Shown here in pieces: positions 8,274 to 17,376 of a stretch of DNA of 60,678 bases. The first letter of the stretch is position 1. Each line of letters begins with the position of its first letter. This DNA comes from Terriglobales bacterium. GTDB taxonomy: Bacteria; Acidobacteriota; Terriglobia; Bryobacterales; Bryobacteraceae. The stretch spans positions 1 to 60,678 of the forward strand of contig JAJFUV010000043.1 in the NCBI GenBank assembly GCA_021372245.1, read 5' to 3'. Below the pieces are notes generated by a model, which made no database searches, was not told where the DNA came from, and was given only the letters and a program-made list of their open reading frames with translations. Made by a program: the position numbers and the translations under genes.

Positions 8274-9068
8274 TTACTCAGAGCCGCGCTTCCGCTGCAA
8301 ACAAAGCCGGCGGAAGTTTGCGGCGGCTGCTTCGGCCAGGACTTCGACCGGCTCGCCCCGCAGCTCGGCAAGCTTGCGCGCTGTGCATTGGATGAAGGCC
8401 GGTTCGTTGCGCTTGCCGCGATGCGGCACCGGCGCCAGGTATGGCGCATCGGTCTCGATCAGAATGCGGTCCAGTGGGACGATACGTGCCGCCTGCTGAA
8501 TCGCCGCTGACTTACGGAAGGTGACCACGCCGGCGAAGCTCACATAGAAGCCCATCTCCAGAACTCGCCGCGCCTCGTCCGGTCCTTCCGAAAAGCAGTG
8601 CATGATGCCGCCCTGCGCAGCTCCCGTCCAATTCTCCTCAAGCACGCGCAAGGTGTCTTCCCACGCCTCGCGCGTATGAATGACAATGGGCAGGGCTGTA
8701 TCGCGGGCAATGCGCAACTGTTCGGTGAAGATGGCGCGCTGCGTGCCGCGCGGCGAAAGGTCGTAATGATAATCGAGCCCGATTTCCCCCAGCGCCACCA
8801 CCTTCGGATGCGAGCAAAGCTCCGCGAGCCGGCGCAGCGAAGCGGCATCCGCCTTGCGCGCGTCATGCGGGTGGATGCCGGCCGTTGCGTAAAATGCTTC
8901 GTAACGTTCCGCTAGCCGGATCCCAGCTTCGAGGTCTGGCGGTCCATCGCCCGATCCCACAGCCAGCAGGGTCTCGATGCCCGCGGCAAACGCCCTCTCG
9001 ATGGCTGCCTCCCGATCGCCGTCGAACTGCTTGTCGTCCAGGTGGCAGTGCGAATCGACCAGGGTCAT
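8274..9068 (-). CDS. tatD: TatD-family metal-dependent DNase
   Basis: Amidohydrolase-superfamily nuclease with a TIM barrel. Metal ligands are visible as H7 and H9 (DSHCHLD), E95 (GEIGLDYHYD), H131 (PIVIHTREA), H157 (IMHCFSEG) and D207 (IETDAPYLAP). Length of 264 aa is standard. It is encoded immediately after metG with a 4-bp overlap, the common metG-tatD arrangement. No Tat transport genes are nearby, as expected for this misnamed family. Confidence 0.94.
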   Translation of the reverse strand: MTLVDSHCHLDDKQFDGDREAAIERAFAAGIETLLAVGSGDGPPDLEAGIRLAERYEAFYATAGIHPHDARKADAASLRRLAELCSHPKVVALGEIGLDYHYDLSPRGTQRAIFTEQLRIARDTALPIVIHTREAWEDTLRVLEENWTGAAQGGIMHCFSEGPDEARRVLEMGFYVSFAGVVTFRKSAAIQQAARIVPLDRILIETDAPYLAPVPHRGKRNEPAFIQCTARKLAELRGEPVEVLAEAAAANFRRLCLQRKRGSE

Positions 9069-10987
9069 TTCAGCTTTGCGCCGACGGGAGTGTCCGCGGG
9101 GAATCCGGTAAGTACGGGCTTGCCGTCCGCAAGCGACGCCGCTACCACCATGCCGTTCGATTCGATGCCGCGCAGCTTGCGCGGTTCGAGGTTGGCCACG
9201 ATGGCTACCTTGCGTCCCACCAGTTGCTCCGGCTTATACGCGGCGGCGATGCCGGCCACGATCGAACGTGGCGCGCCCTCGCCGATGTCCACCTGCATGT
9301 GGATCAGCTTGTCCGCGCCCTTCACCGGTTCGGCCGAAAGAATCTGCCCCACGCGCATGTCGACTTTCGCGAAATCGTCGATGGTGATGCGCGGAGCCAG
9401 CGGCGCGAGCGGCTCGGCGGGCGCCTTGCCCATGAGAGCGGCCTGGCGCGCGGATTCCTTCGCTTCGAGCGCGCGCATCTTCTCGATGCTGTTCTTTACA
9501 TCCAGGCGCGGGAACACCGGCGCGATTTCGCCGATCTTCTGTCCGGCCGGGATCTGCCCCCAGGCGAGCGTCCGGAGGTCCGTTTCCGCCAGAGGCGTCG
9601 TCATGCCGAGCTGTTCCCAGATCTTCGCTGTCGATTCGGGAATCACCGGGGCGAGCAGCACCGTGGCGATCCGCAGCGTTTCGGCCGCCGTATAGAGTGT
9701 CGCGGCCAGCTTTTCCTTCATCTGCGGCTTCTTGGCGATCTTCCACGGTTCCTGCTGGACGATGAAGCGGTCCACCGCGCCGAGCAGCGCCCAAAGCGCC
9801 TCAAGCGCCTTGGAGAATTCGAACTTCTCCATCGATGCCAAGTAGCTCGCGATGGTCTCGCGCGCCTCGGCGGCGATGGCGGGGTCTCCGGCCGAAGCTG
9901 GAATCTCCCCACCGCAGTAATTGCGGATCATGGTGAGCGCGCGGCTCGACAGGTTGCCCAGACCGTTGGTGAGGTCTGCGTTGTAGCGGTTGACCAGCGC
10001 GTCGTAGCTGAAACTGCCGTCGGAGCCGAACACGATTTCGCGCAGCAGGAAATAGCGCAGCGCGTCGAACCCCATCACTTCCTGGATAGGCGTGGCGCGC
10101 ACGATGTTGCCGCGCGACTTGCTCATCTTGTCGTGTTCGAACAACAGCCAGCCGTGCGCGAAGATCCGCTTGGGCAGTTCGATTCCGGCGGCCATCAGGA
10201 ACGCAGGCCAGTAAACGGCGTGGAATCGCACGATCTCCTTGCCGATCAGGTGCAGGTCGGCGGGCCAGAGATTCTCTCCTTCCACCGCGCTCATGTATGT
10301 GGAGAGCGCGTCAAACCAGACATAGAAAACGTGATTGGCTCCGTCGGGCACCGGGATACCCCACTTGATGGAGGTGCGGCTGATCGAAAGATCGCTCAAT
10401 CCCTGCTTCACGAAACTGATGACTTCGTTGCGGCGAATCTCCGGCAGGATGAAGTCCGGTTGGCTCTCGTACAGGTCGAGAAGTTTCTGCTGGAATGCCG
10501 AGAGCTTGAAGAAGTAATTCTCCTCGGTGACGGTCTCGGTGGGCCGGCCGCATTCCGGGCACGGGTCGCCGGGCTTGGCTTCGTTTACGTAAAGTTCGTC
10601 GTACAAGCAGTACTGGCCGGTGTAGGAGCCCTTGTAGATGTAGCCGTTGGCCAGACAGCGCTTGAACAGGTCCTGAACTACTTTGTGATGCGCAGGGTTG
10701 GTGGTGCGCTGGAACCGGTCGGCCTCAATACCCAGCTTTTGCCACTGCTCGCGGAACTCGTTTGAAATAATGTCGGTGAACTCTTCCGGGCTCTTGCCGG
10801 CGGCCGCGGCCGAGCGTTCCACCTTTTGTCCGTGCTCGTCGGTGCCGGTGGTGAGAACGACCTCGTAACCCTGCATGCGTTTGAGGCGCCGGATCGTGTC
10901 GGCGACGAGTGTGGTGTAGGCGTGCCCGATGTGGGGCGCGGCGTTCACGTAATAAATGGGAGTTGTCAGATAGTACTTGGGCTTCAT
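9065..10987 (-). CDS. metG: Methionyl-tRNA synthetase
   Basis: Charges tRNA-Met. The class I HIGH motif is at residues 19-22 (APHIGHAYT) and KMSKS near 286 (HDKMSKSRGN). The connective peptide has a CPEC knuckle near 145 and only one further Cys nearby (YCLYDE), so the zinc knuckle looks reduced. A C-terminal OB-fold tRNA-binding domain (about 535-640, starting FAKVDMRVGQI) is fused. Length of 640 aa fits the form with the C-terminal appendage. It overlaps tatD and larC by 4 bp each. Confidence 0.96.
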   Translation of the reverse strand: MKPKYYLTTPIYYVNAAPHIGHAYTTLVADTIRRLKRMQGYEVVLTTGTDEHGQKVERSAAAAGKSPEEFTDIISNEFREQWQKLGIEADRFQRTTNPAHHKVVQDLFKRCLANGYIYKGSYTGQYCLYDELYVNEAKPGDPCPECGRPTETVTEENYFFKLSAFQQKLLDLYESQPDFILPEIRRNEVISFVKQGLSDLSISRTSIKWGIPVPDGANHVFYVWFDALSTYMSAVEGENLWPADLHLIGKEIVRFHAVYWPAFLMAAGIELPKRIFAHGWLLFEHDKMSKSRGNIVRATPIQEVMGFDALRYFLLREIVFGSDGSFSYDALVNRYNADLTNGLGNLSSRALTMIRNYCGGEIPASAGDPAIAAEARETIASYLASMEKFEFSKALEALWALLGAVDRFIVQQEPWKIAKKPQMKEKLAATLYTAAETLRIATVLLAPVIPESTAKIWEQLGMTTPLAETDLRTLAWGQIPAGQKIGEIAPVFPRLDVKNSIEKMRALEAKESARQAALMGKAPAEPLAPLAPRITIDDFAKVDMRVGQILSAEPVKGADKLIHMQVDIGEGAPRSIVAGIAAAYKPEQLVGRKVAIVANLEPRKLRGIESNGMVVAASLADGKPVLTGFPADTPVGAKLK

Positions 10988-12147
10988 CGAACCTTCTTCA
11001 AATAAGCGGAATTGGCTTCGGCCAGGATTTGTTTGAGCGGGACACCGCTCGAGAGAGCGAGCTTGCGGCAGTCCTCGAACTCCGGCGCGAAGTTGCCGGA
11101 ATCGGAAACTTTGACGCGCACCGTCCCGTGGGGCGTCTCCACCTCCACTAACCGGCGCGCTTCCACCCGGCGCTCGGCCGTATAAATCCTCAAACCGAGG
11201 GTGGTGGTTTCAGCGAAAACGAGCTGTGCCAACCGCTCGCGGTCTTGCGGCACGGCAATCACCCTGAGGAGCGATCCGGGGCGGTTCTTCTTCATCAGGA
11301 GAGGCGAAATAGTTACGTCCAGGGCGCCGGCTTCAAGCAGGCGTTCGAGGGCGTGGCCCAGCAATTCGGGGCTGGCGTCGTCGATATTGGCCTCGATCAC
11401 GGCCACCGTCGTGCTTTCGGGGGCCCCCGTGGCCTCGCCGAAGATGATGCGCAGCACGTTGGGCTGTTCGGCGAAATCGCGGTCGCCCGCGCCGTAGCCG
11501 GTGGCCAGGATCCGCATGGGCGGCAGCACGTCGAAACTAGCGGCGAGCGTCGTGGCGATGGCGGCGCCGGTGGGCGTGGTTAACTCCACTTGCGGCCCCC
11601 TGGAATAGACAGGCTTGTCCTTCAACAGCGCGGCGGTGGCCGGGGCGGGAACGGGGAGCACGCCGTGTTCTGTCTTGACCGTGCCGCCGCCGACGTTCAC
11701 CGGCGAGCAGACAATCTTCTCCGCGCCAAGCAGGTGAAACCCGAGCGCGGCGCCCACGATGTCCGCGATCGAGTCCACGGCGCCAACTTCATGAAAATGG
11801 ACCCTTTCCAGCGGCACCTGGTGAACGGCGGCCTCGGCTTCGCCCAGGCGGCGGAAGATTGCCGTGGCGTTGTGCTTGACCGGTCCTGGCAGGCTGCCCG
11901 CATCGATCATGCCCAGGATATCTTCCAGGTGGCGGTGATGATGGCCGTGCTCAGGACCCTCGTCTACAAGGAACTTGTGCGCCGCGATGCCCCGCCGCAT
12001 CACGCGATCGAAACGGAACCGGGCTCCCGTGGAAAGCGAGTTCAGGCCCTCGACCAGCGCCGCTTCGTCCGCGCCGGCCGATGCCAGGGCGCCCACCAGC
12101 ATGTCGCCGCTCAATCCGGAGAACGCGTCCAGGTAGCAGATTTTCAT
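10984..12147 (-). CDS. larC: LarC, nickel-pincer cofactor biosynthesis nickel insertase
   Basis: LarC inserts nickel into the pincer cofactor of lactate racemase and related LarA enzymes, using CTP. The family start (YLDAFSGLSGDM) is clear, followed by a His cluster (GPEHGHHHRH near 64-73) likely to bind metal, the FHEVGAVDSIADI motif, and a C-terminal domain starting around 250 (VAVIEANIDDASPE). Here it is one unbroken 387-aa frame, unlike the frameshift-dependent larC1/larC2 of Lactobacillus plantarum. No larA, larB or larE is in the window. It is the first gene of the leftward run and is divergent from the rimP operon. Confidence 0.92.
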   Translation of the reverse strand: MKICYLDAFSGLSGDMLVGALASAGADEAALVEGLNSLSTGARFRFDRVMRRGIAAHKFLVDEGPEHGHHHRHLEDILGMIDAGSLPGPVKHNATAIFRRLGEAEAAVHQVPLERVHFHEVGAVDSIADIVGAALGFHLLGAEKIVCSPVNVGGGTVKTEHGVLPVPAPATAALLKDKPVYSRGPQVELTTPTGAAIATTLAASFDVLPPMRILATGYGAGDRDFAEQPNVLRIIFGEATGAPESTTVAVIEANIDDASPELLGHALERLLEAGALDVTISPLLMKKNRPGSLLRVIAVPQDRERLAQLVFAETTTLGLRIYTAERRVEARRLVEVETPHGTVRVKVSDSGNFAPEFEDCRKLALSSGVPLKQILAEANSAYLKKVR

Positions 12148-12251
12148 TCGGTTGGGTCCGTGGCGCGCGACGAGCCGGGGACGACAAGCTTCGCACGTGC
12201 CTTTCTATTATCTTACAGCCCGCGCCGGGGCAGGCCCGCTTGGCCCTGTTG

Positions 12252-12257
12252 TATAAT
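12252..12257 (+). promoter_or_regulatory. Putative -10 element of the rimP operon
   Basis: A perfect TATAAT lies about 70 bp upstream of rimP and 21 bp upstream of the leader hairpin, the right place for an operon promoter. No convincing -35 was found at 16-18 bp spacing. The gap of 12148-12324 between divergent larC and rimP holds this element and the hairpin and no gene. Confidence 0.45.
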
Positions 12258-12277
12258 TACTAGTGACGGACTTGGAC

Positions 12278-12300
12278 AGTGGGCGAAAGCCCACTTTTTT
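12278..12300 (+). terminator. Terminator-like hairpin in the rimP leader (candidate attenuator)
   Basis: A perfect 7-bp stem, AGTGGGC (12278-12284) with GCCCACT (12289-12295), closed by a GAAA tetraloop and followed by a T run reaching 12300. It lies between the putative promoter and the rimP start at 12325, so it would cut transcription of the whole operon unless read through. The form is like the rimP leader described in gammaproteobacteria (Rfam rimP family). As NusA is encoded next, autogenous control is plausible but inferred. Confidence 0.75.
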
Positions 12301-12324
12301 GTTGGTTCCAGTTTTCCCGGAAAA

Positions 12325-12789
12325 ATGAAGGACGACGTCGTAGCCAAAGTTAGAGCGATCGCTGAGCGTGTCGGCGCCTCGGAGGGCATCGAGATTGTCG
12401 ATGTCGAGTTACTCGGAGGCGGACGCAGTCGTGTCTTGCGCATTTATATCGACAAGCCAGGCGGAGTCACCCATGGCGATTGCGAACTGGTGAGCCAGGA
12501 TGTGGGAACCATCCTTGATGTCGAGGATGTGATGCCGGGCGGTCGATACACCCTGGAGGTCAGCTCGCCGGGCCTGGAACGCAAACTTACCAAGCCGGCT
12601 GATTTTGAAAGGTTCCTGGGACAAAAGGCCAGGATTGTACTGAAGTCGCCGGTCGAGAATCAGCGCCGCTGGGAAGGCATACTGACCGGTTTCGCCGAGG
12701 GAGTCATCACGCTGGAGCCAAGCTCCGGCAAGGTGTTGTGCATCGGCCTGGATCAGGTCGAGAAGGCGAACCTCAAGTTCGATTGGTAA
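12325..12789 (+). CDS. rimP: RimP, 30S ribosome maturation factor
   Basis: Binds the 30S subunit and helps late assembly. The ATG at 12325 gives 154 aa, the family norm; the open frame further upstream crosses the terminator hairpin and is not coding. Motifs: EIVDVELLGGGRSRVLRIYID, the D-C-E-L-V-S-Q-D turn, and YTLEVSSPGLERKL near residue 77, the strongest family signature. A C-terminal Sm-like domain ends in KANLKFDW. It opens the rimP-nusA-infB operon. Confidence 0.95.
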   Translation: MKDDVVAKVRAIAERVGASEGIEIVDVELLGGGRSRVLRIYIDKPGGVTHGDCELVSQDVGTILDVEDVMPGGRYTLEVSSPGLERKLTKPADFERFLGQKARIVLKSPVENQRRWEGILTGFAEGVITLEPSSGKVLCIGLDQVEKANLKFDW

Positions 12790-12820
12790 TCTCCAGACAG
12801 ACGGAAAAGAGGTGTTCAGT

Positions 12821-14350
12821 TTGGGCAGCATCTATCAGTCCATCGAGATCCTGAGCAAGGAGAAGGGCATCGATCCGCAAATCGTCATCGATGCCGTCAA
12901 GGACGCCATGCTGGTCGCGGCGCGGAAGCAATTCCGGCTTACCGAGGATCTGGAAGCGGATTTCGATCCTCGCACCGGCGCCATTCAGGTCTATATCGTG
13001 AAGCGGGTGGTCGAAACAGTTGCCGACCCTCTGAACGAGTGGACCCTCGACGAGGCGCGGCGCCACGATCCCGCGGCGGAGATCGGCTCCGTGATCCGCA
13101 TCCCCAAGTCCACCGAGGCGCTGGGACGCATCTCGGCGCAGACCGCCAAACAGGTCATCTTGCAAAAAGTCCGCGAGGCCGAGCGTGAAACCGTCTACTC
13201 GGAATACGCCGGGCGTGTCGGCGAGCTGGTGAATTGCATCATTAAGCGCATCGAGGGGATGGACATCGTCGTCGACATGGGCAAGACCGAAGCGCGCCTG
13301 CCCAAGAAGGAACAGTCGCGCCTGGAGAGCTTTTCCATCGGCGAGCGCGTGCGATGCGTCATAAAGAGCGTCGAGAAAGCCGGCAAGAACGCGGGCGTCA
13401 TTGTCAGCCGCGCGGCGCCGGAACTTGTGGCGCGCCTGTTCGAACAGGAAGTGCCCGAGATTTACGACAACACGGTTGTCATCAAGGCTTGCGCGCGTGA
13501 AGCCGGCGAGCGCACCAAGATCGCCGTTTCCAGCCGCGACCGCGATGTGGACAGCGTGGGCGCCTGCGTGGGAATGAAGGGGATGCGCGTGCAGTCGATC
13601 ATCCGCGAGCTGCGCGGCGAGAAGATCGACATCATCGAGTATTCCGACGACCCGGTGGTGTTCGCCACCAACGCGCTCAGCCCCGCCAAGATTGCCAAAG
13701 TCAGCATCGTCGACGCCAACGAACGCCAGATGGAAGTCGTGGTGGACGATTCGCAGCTCTCTCTTGCCATCGGCAAGAAGGGCCAGAACGTGCGCCTGGC
13801 GGCCAAGCTTCTGGGTTGGCGCATCGATATCAAGAGCGAAGAAGAGAAGCGCCAGGAAGTCGAGACGGCCATGGCGGCTCTGGTGGTGGCCGGCGCACCG
13901 GTCTCCGTGCTGCTCGATCACGGCCTGACACAGAAGCTGGTGGACACGCTGATCGAAGCCGGCGTCTCGACGGTCGAGAAGCTCGGCGCGATGACGCCCG
14001 AGCAACTGGAAGCAATTCAGAACGTCGGCCCGAAAACGGTGGAACGGATTCAGGTCGCCGTCAACAACTATTTCGGCCAATACGAGGAAGCTCTAGGGGT
14101 TGGGGAAACGGAGTCTTTCGAGTCGGCCAGCGTGCCTGAGGAAGAATCGCAGGCCGAACCGGCCGAGAGTGCGCCGGTGCCTGCGGAAGAATCGCAGGCC
14201 GAACCGGCCGAGAGTGCGCCGGTGCCTGCGGAGCCGGAGGCGAGCGTGGCGCCCGAGGCGGAAAAGCAGCCGGCTGAAGAGCCTCCGGCCCAAGCACCTG
14301 CGGAGTCGTCCGAGCAAGGCGAATCTGGTAGGATAAAGGACGCGGATTGA
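12821..14350 (+). CDS. nusA: NusA, transcription termination/antitermination factor
   Basis: RNA polymerase-binding factor for pausing, termination and rRNA antitermination. A TTG at 12821 is preferred: an AGAGGTG ribosome site (12808-12814) precedes it by 6 nt and would overlap the alternative GTG at 12812. Domains in order: N-terminal RNAP-binding domain, S1 (about 135-200), KH1 and KH2 (about 200-345; LAIGKKGQNVRLA is the second KH loop), then one helix-hairpin-helix unit (MTPEQLEAIQNVGPKTVERI). The last 80 residues are an acidic Pro/Ala/Glu tail with a 15-aa tandem repeat. The stop overlaps a 41-codon ORF. Confidence 0.95.
   Translation: MGSIYQSIEILSKEKGIDPQIVIDAVKDAMLVAARKQFRLTEDLEADFDPRTGAIQVYIVKRVVETVADPLNEWTLDEARRHDPAAEIGSVIRIPKSTEALGRISAQTAKQVILQKVREAERETVYSEYAGRVGELVNCIIKRIEGMDIVVDMGKTEARLPKKEQSRLESFSIGERVRCVIKSVEKAGKNAGVIVSRAAPELVARLFEQEVPEIYDNTVVIKACAREAGERTKIAVSSRDRDVDSVGACVGMKGMRVQSIIRELRGEKIDIIEYSDDPVVFATNALSPAKIAKVSIVDANERQMEVVVDDSQLSLAIGKKGQNVRLAAKLLGWRIDIKSEEEKRQEVETAMAALVVAGAPVSVLLDHGLTQKLVDTLIEAGVSTVEKLGAMTPEQLEAIQNVGPKTVERIQVAVNNYFGQYEEALGVGETESFESASVPEEESQAEPAESAPVPAEESQAEPAESAPVPAEPEASVAPEAEKQPAEEPPAQAPAESSEQGESGRIKDAD
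14132..14221 (+). repeat. Two 45-bp tandem repeats in the nusA tail
   Basis: Two nearly identical in-frame 45-bp units begin at 14132 and 14177, and the first bases of a third follow at 14222. Each encodes a 15-residue acidic unit of the form V-P-x-E-E-S-Q-A-E-P-A-E-S-A-P. The unit length keeps the frame, so copy number could vary between strains by slippage without breaking NusA. Confidence 0.9.
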
Positions 14351-14472
14351 AGCTCCCGAAGAACCGGACGTGGCGAGTGTGCGCCGAAGACGGGTGTGCG
14401 CTGCGGGATGAACGTCGCCCCCTCCTGATGGACAATCTGCAAGAAGGGTATTGTCACTTTAACACCGTATGA
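14347..14472 (+). CDS. 41-aa Cys-containing small ORF between nusA and infB
   Basis: A TTG start overlaps the nusA stop (TTGA, 14347-14350) and the stop overlaps the infB start (ATGA, 14469-14472), so it fits exactly between them. The product is basic at its start (KLPKNRTWRVC) and has C12, C17, C36 and H37, a spacing compatible with a small zinc site. Most genomes carry ylxR (about 90 aa, RNA-binding) here; I see no YlxR signature. It could be a degenerate YlxR replacement or a coupling peptide. Coding status is inferred from the frame and double overlap. Confidence 0.55.
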   Translation: MKLPKNRTWRVCAEDGCALRDERRPLLMDNLQEGYCHFNTV

Positions 14473-17366
14473 AGAAGACTCGGATCAACGAGCTGGCTCG
14501 CGAACTCGAGGTCAAGCCGAATAAGATCCTGGAGTTGCTGCCTGAGTTCGGCGTCACCGAGAAGAAGACGCATTCCAGCTCGATTGACGACGACGTGGCG
14601 GACCAGATCCGCCGGCGCCTGGGCGGCGTAGTGGGACCGCGCGAGATGGATGCCGAAGAGGCTGTCGAGGCCGCGCCGGAAACAACGGCCGCCCCGGCGG
14701 CGCCCGCTTCGGTTGAGCAAGAGCCGGTTCATCCGCCTGTCCACGTTCCTCCGGGCACGATCCTGACGCCGCTGGCCGCTCCGGCTAGAATAGCCGGCGC
14801 CGAGGTCCTGACCGCGCGACGTCCGTCGCGGCCCATTCGTCCGCCTCTCGCTTCCACGATGGTCGTGCACGAAACCGCCGCACCGCCCGCGCCGCCTGTG
14901 GTGGAGCCGCACCTGGTTGCCCCTCCTCCCGCTCCGGCCGCCCCTGCCGCTCCGGCCGTTGCGGCGACGCCTGCTCTTCCGGTGCCACCCAAGGCTCCCA
15001 AGCACGCCGGCATCCCGGCCAAGCCGTTGCCGCCGCCTCGTCCAGGTCAGATTCTGAGCGGTCCGCGGCAGCCGTTCCCGGCAGCCAGGCCTGCGGCGCC
15101 GCAGAAGCGTCCGACTCCATCGCAGCCTCCGGTTCCGCGTCAGCAGCCTGCGGCGAAATCGCCGGCCCAGCCAAGCGCCTCCGGCGGCGCGCCGCCGCGT
15201 CGAACGCTCGCGGGCCAACCCGCCGCGCGCCCCGTTGTGCCGCCGCGTCCGGATCTCGTGGCACGCCTCAAGAACATGGTGCCGGCACAGCCGACCGCCC
15301 GGCCGGGCATGCCAAGCCGGCCGGCTGCCACTCCGGTTCCAGGACAGCCCATCTATCGCGGTCCCATTCGTCCGGGTCAGGCCATGACGGCGCGGACCGG
15401 CGCCGGGTCCGGCAGGATGGCTCGTGGACGGCCCATGCATCCGACCGCGGCTTCCGCCCGTGGCGAGGTTCCGCCTCCGCCAACTGTCGAACAACCGCGC
15501 CGCGTCACCGACAAGCGCCGGCAGATGGGCCGGGACCGCAAGGCCGAGCAGGAAGGCAAGCTACACATTCCCATTGCCCGCCGCGAGTCGATCGCGACGC
15601 TGGCCGTCAACAAGAACATCACGGTGGCCGAAGGGATCACCGTCAAGGAACTTTCGGAAAAGCTCGGCATCAAGGCCAGCATGGTGATCAAGCGGCTTTT
15701 GGAGAAAAAGATCTTTGCATCCATTAACCAGGCTCTGGACGTGAAGCTCGCCGAGGAGGTGGCGCGCGACTTCGGAGCCAAGACGGAGAAGGTCAGTTTC
15801 GAACAGGAAGCCACCCAGGAAATCGAAAAGGCCGAAGAGGAAGCAGACCTGGTCAAGCGCGCGCCCGTGGTCACGGTCATGGGACACGTAGATCACGGCA
15901 AGACCTCGCTGCTCGACGCCATCCGCTCCACCAGCGTTGCCGAACGCGAAGCCGGTGGAATCACGCAGCACATTGGCGCGTCGCAAGTCATAAAGGACGG
16001 CAAGAAGATCGTCTTCATCGACACGCCGGGCCACGAGGCCTTCACCCGCATGCGCGCCCGCGGCGCCAAGGTGACCGACATCGTCGTGTTGGTGGTGGCC
16101 GCGGACGACGGCGTGATGCCACAGACGCTTGAAGCTATTGATCACGCCAAGGCCGCCGGTGTGCCGATCGTCGTCGCTATCAACAAGATCGACAAGGCCG
16201 ACGCCCAGGTCGAACGCATCAAGCAGCAGTTGAGCGACCGGGGCCTGATGCCCGAGGAATGGGGCGGCGAGACGGTCATGGTGCCGGTTTCGGCCAAGAC
16301 CAAGCAGAATCTCGACCTGCTGCTCGAAATGATCCTGCTGGTAGCGGAAATGCAGGATCTCCGGGCCAACCCGGGACGTCCCGGTGTGGGTACGGTGCTC
16401 GAAGCAAAGCTGGACCGCGGCCGAGGGCCTGTGGCCACCGTCATCGTGCGCAACGGCACGCTGCGCGTAGGCGACTACTTCATCTCCGGCGCGGTGTTCG
16501 GCAAGGTGCGCGCCATGTTCGACGACCGCGGCCAGGCGCTGCGCGAAGCCGGACCTTCTTCTCCGGCCGAAGTGCTGGGCCTGGAGTCGCTGCCGGAAGT
16601 GGGCGATTCCATCCAGGTCGTCACCGATACCGCCAAGGCCAAGCAGATCGTCATCTATCGCGAGGCCAGGGAGCGCGAACAGACCATGGCCAAGGGCGCC
16701 CGCCTCTCGCTCGATCAACTGCACGAACAGTTGAAGGAAGGCGAGGTCAAGGAACTGCCCGTCGTCCTCAAGGCCGACGTGGGCGGCACGGCCGAAGTGC
16801 TTGCCGACACGCTGCAAAAGCTGTCGAACGATAAGGTCCGCATCCAGGTGCTGCACGCCGGCGTGGGCGCCATCACTGAGACCGACGTTCTGTTTGCTTC
16901 GGCATCCAACGCCGTCATCATCGGCTTCAACGTGCGCCCGGAACGCAACGCGGTCTCGACGGCCGAGCGGGAGAAAGTGGACATCCGGCTGCATACCATC
17001 ATCTACGAGCTGGTGGATGAGATGAAGAAGGCCATGACCGGACTGCTCGAGCCGGTATTCAAGGAAGTCTACAAAGGACGTGCCGTGGTGCGCGAGGTGT
17101 TCCATATCTCGAAGGTCGGCAACGTGGCGGGCTGCCAGGTGCAGGACGGCGTGCTCACGCGCGGTTGCTCGGTGCGCCTGCTGCGCGACAACATTGTCGT
17201 TCACACCGGGAAATTGAGCTCGCTCAAGCGCTTCAAGAACGACGCCAGTGAAGTGAAGAGCGGGTTCGAATGCGGCTTGTCGCTGGAGAATTACAACGAT
17301 TTCAAGCCCGGCGACATCATCGAGGCCTTCGTCACCGAGCGTGTGGCGGCGGAGGTCGTGGCATAA
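14469..17366 (+). CDS. infB: Translation initiation factor IF-2
   Basis: GTPase that places fMet-tRNA on the 30S subunit. N-terminal IF2_N domain ([20 protein letters not shown]), then a Pro/Ala/Arg-rich linker of about 300 residues (roughly 60-350), a second IF2_N-like block ([20 protein letters not shown]) and the GTPase domain: G1 GHVDHGKT near 472-479, G3 DTPGH, G4 NKID. Domains II-IV follow to the end. Length of 965 aa is normal for a long-linker form. Start overlaps the small ORF by 4 bp. The linker is the most compositionally biased stretch in the window. Confidence 0.97.
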   Translation: MKKTRINELARELEVKPNKILELLPEFGVTEKKTHSSSIDDDVADQIRRRLGGVVGPREMDAEEAVEAAPETTAAPAAPASVEQEPVHPPVHVPPGTILTPLAAPARIAGAEVLTARRPSRPIRPPLASTMVVHETAAPPAPPVVEPHLVAPPPAPAAPAAPAVAATPALPVPPKAPKHAGIPAKPLPPPRPGQILSGPRQPFPAARPAAPQKRPTPSQPPVPRQQPAAKSPAQPSASGGAPPRRTLAGQPAARPVVPPRPDLVARLKNMVPAQPTARPGMPSRPAATPVPGQPIYRGPIRPGQAMTARTGAGSGRMARGRPMHPTAASARGEVPPPPTVEQPRRVTDKRRQMGRDRKAEQEGKLHIPIARRESIATLAVNKNITVAEGITVKELSEKLGIKASMVIKRLLEKKIFASINQALDVKLAEEVARDFGAKTEKVSFEQEATQEIEKAEEEADLVKRAPVVTVMGHVDHGKTSLLDAIRSTSVAEREAGGITQHIGASQVIKDGKKIVFIDTPGHEAFTRMRARGAKVTDIVVLVVAADDGVMPQTLEAIDHAKAAGVPIVVAINKIDKADAQVERIKQQLSDRGLMPEEWGGETVMVPVSAKTKQNLDLLLEMILLVAEMQDLRANPGRPGVGTVLEAKLDRGRGPVATVIVRNGTLRVGDYFISGAVFGKVRAMFDDRGQALREAGPSSPAEVLGLESLPEVGDSIQVVTDTAKAKQIVIYREAREREQTMAKGARLSLDQLHEQLKEGEVKELPVVLKADVGGTAEVLADTLQKLSNDKVRIQVLHAGVGAITETDVLFASASNAVIIGFNVRPERNAVSTAEREKVDIRLHTIIYELVDEMKKAMTGLLEPVFKEVYKGRAVVREVFHISKVGNVAGCQVQDGVLTRGCSVRLLRDNIVVHTGKLSSLKRFKNDASEVKSGFECGLSLENYNDFKPGDIIEAFVTERVAAEVVA

Positions 17367-17376
17367 CGCGGGAGCC

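Noticed and set aside
8885..10765. 626-codon plus-strand frame
   Set aside because: Antisense to tatD and metG, both with full catalytic motifs; its own product has no recognisable pattern.
11590..12324. Upstream extension of the rimP frame
   Set aside because: It passes through larC on the opposite strand and the leader terminator; the RimP family length is met from 12325.
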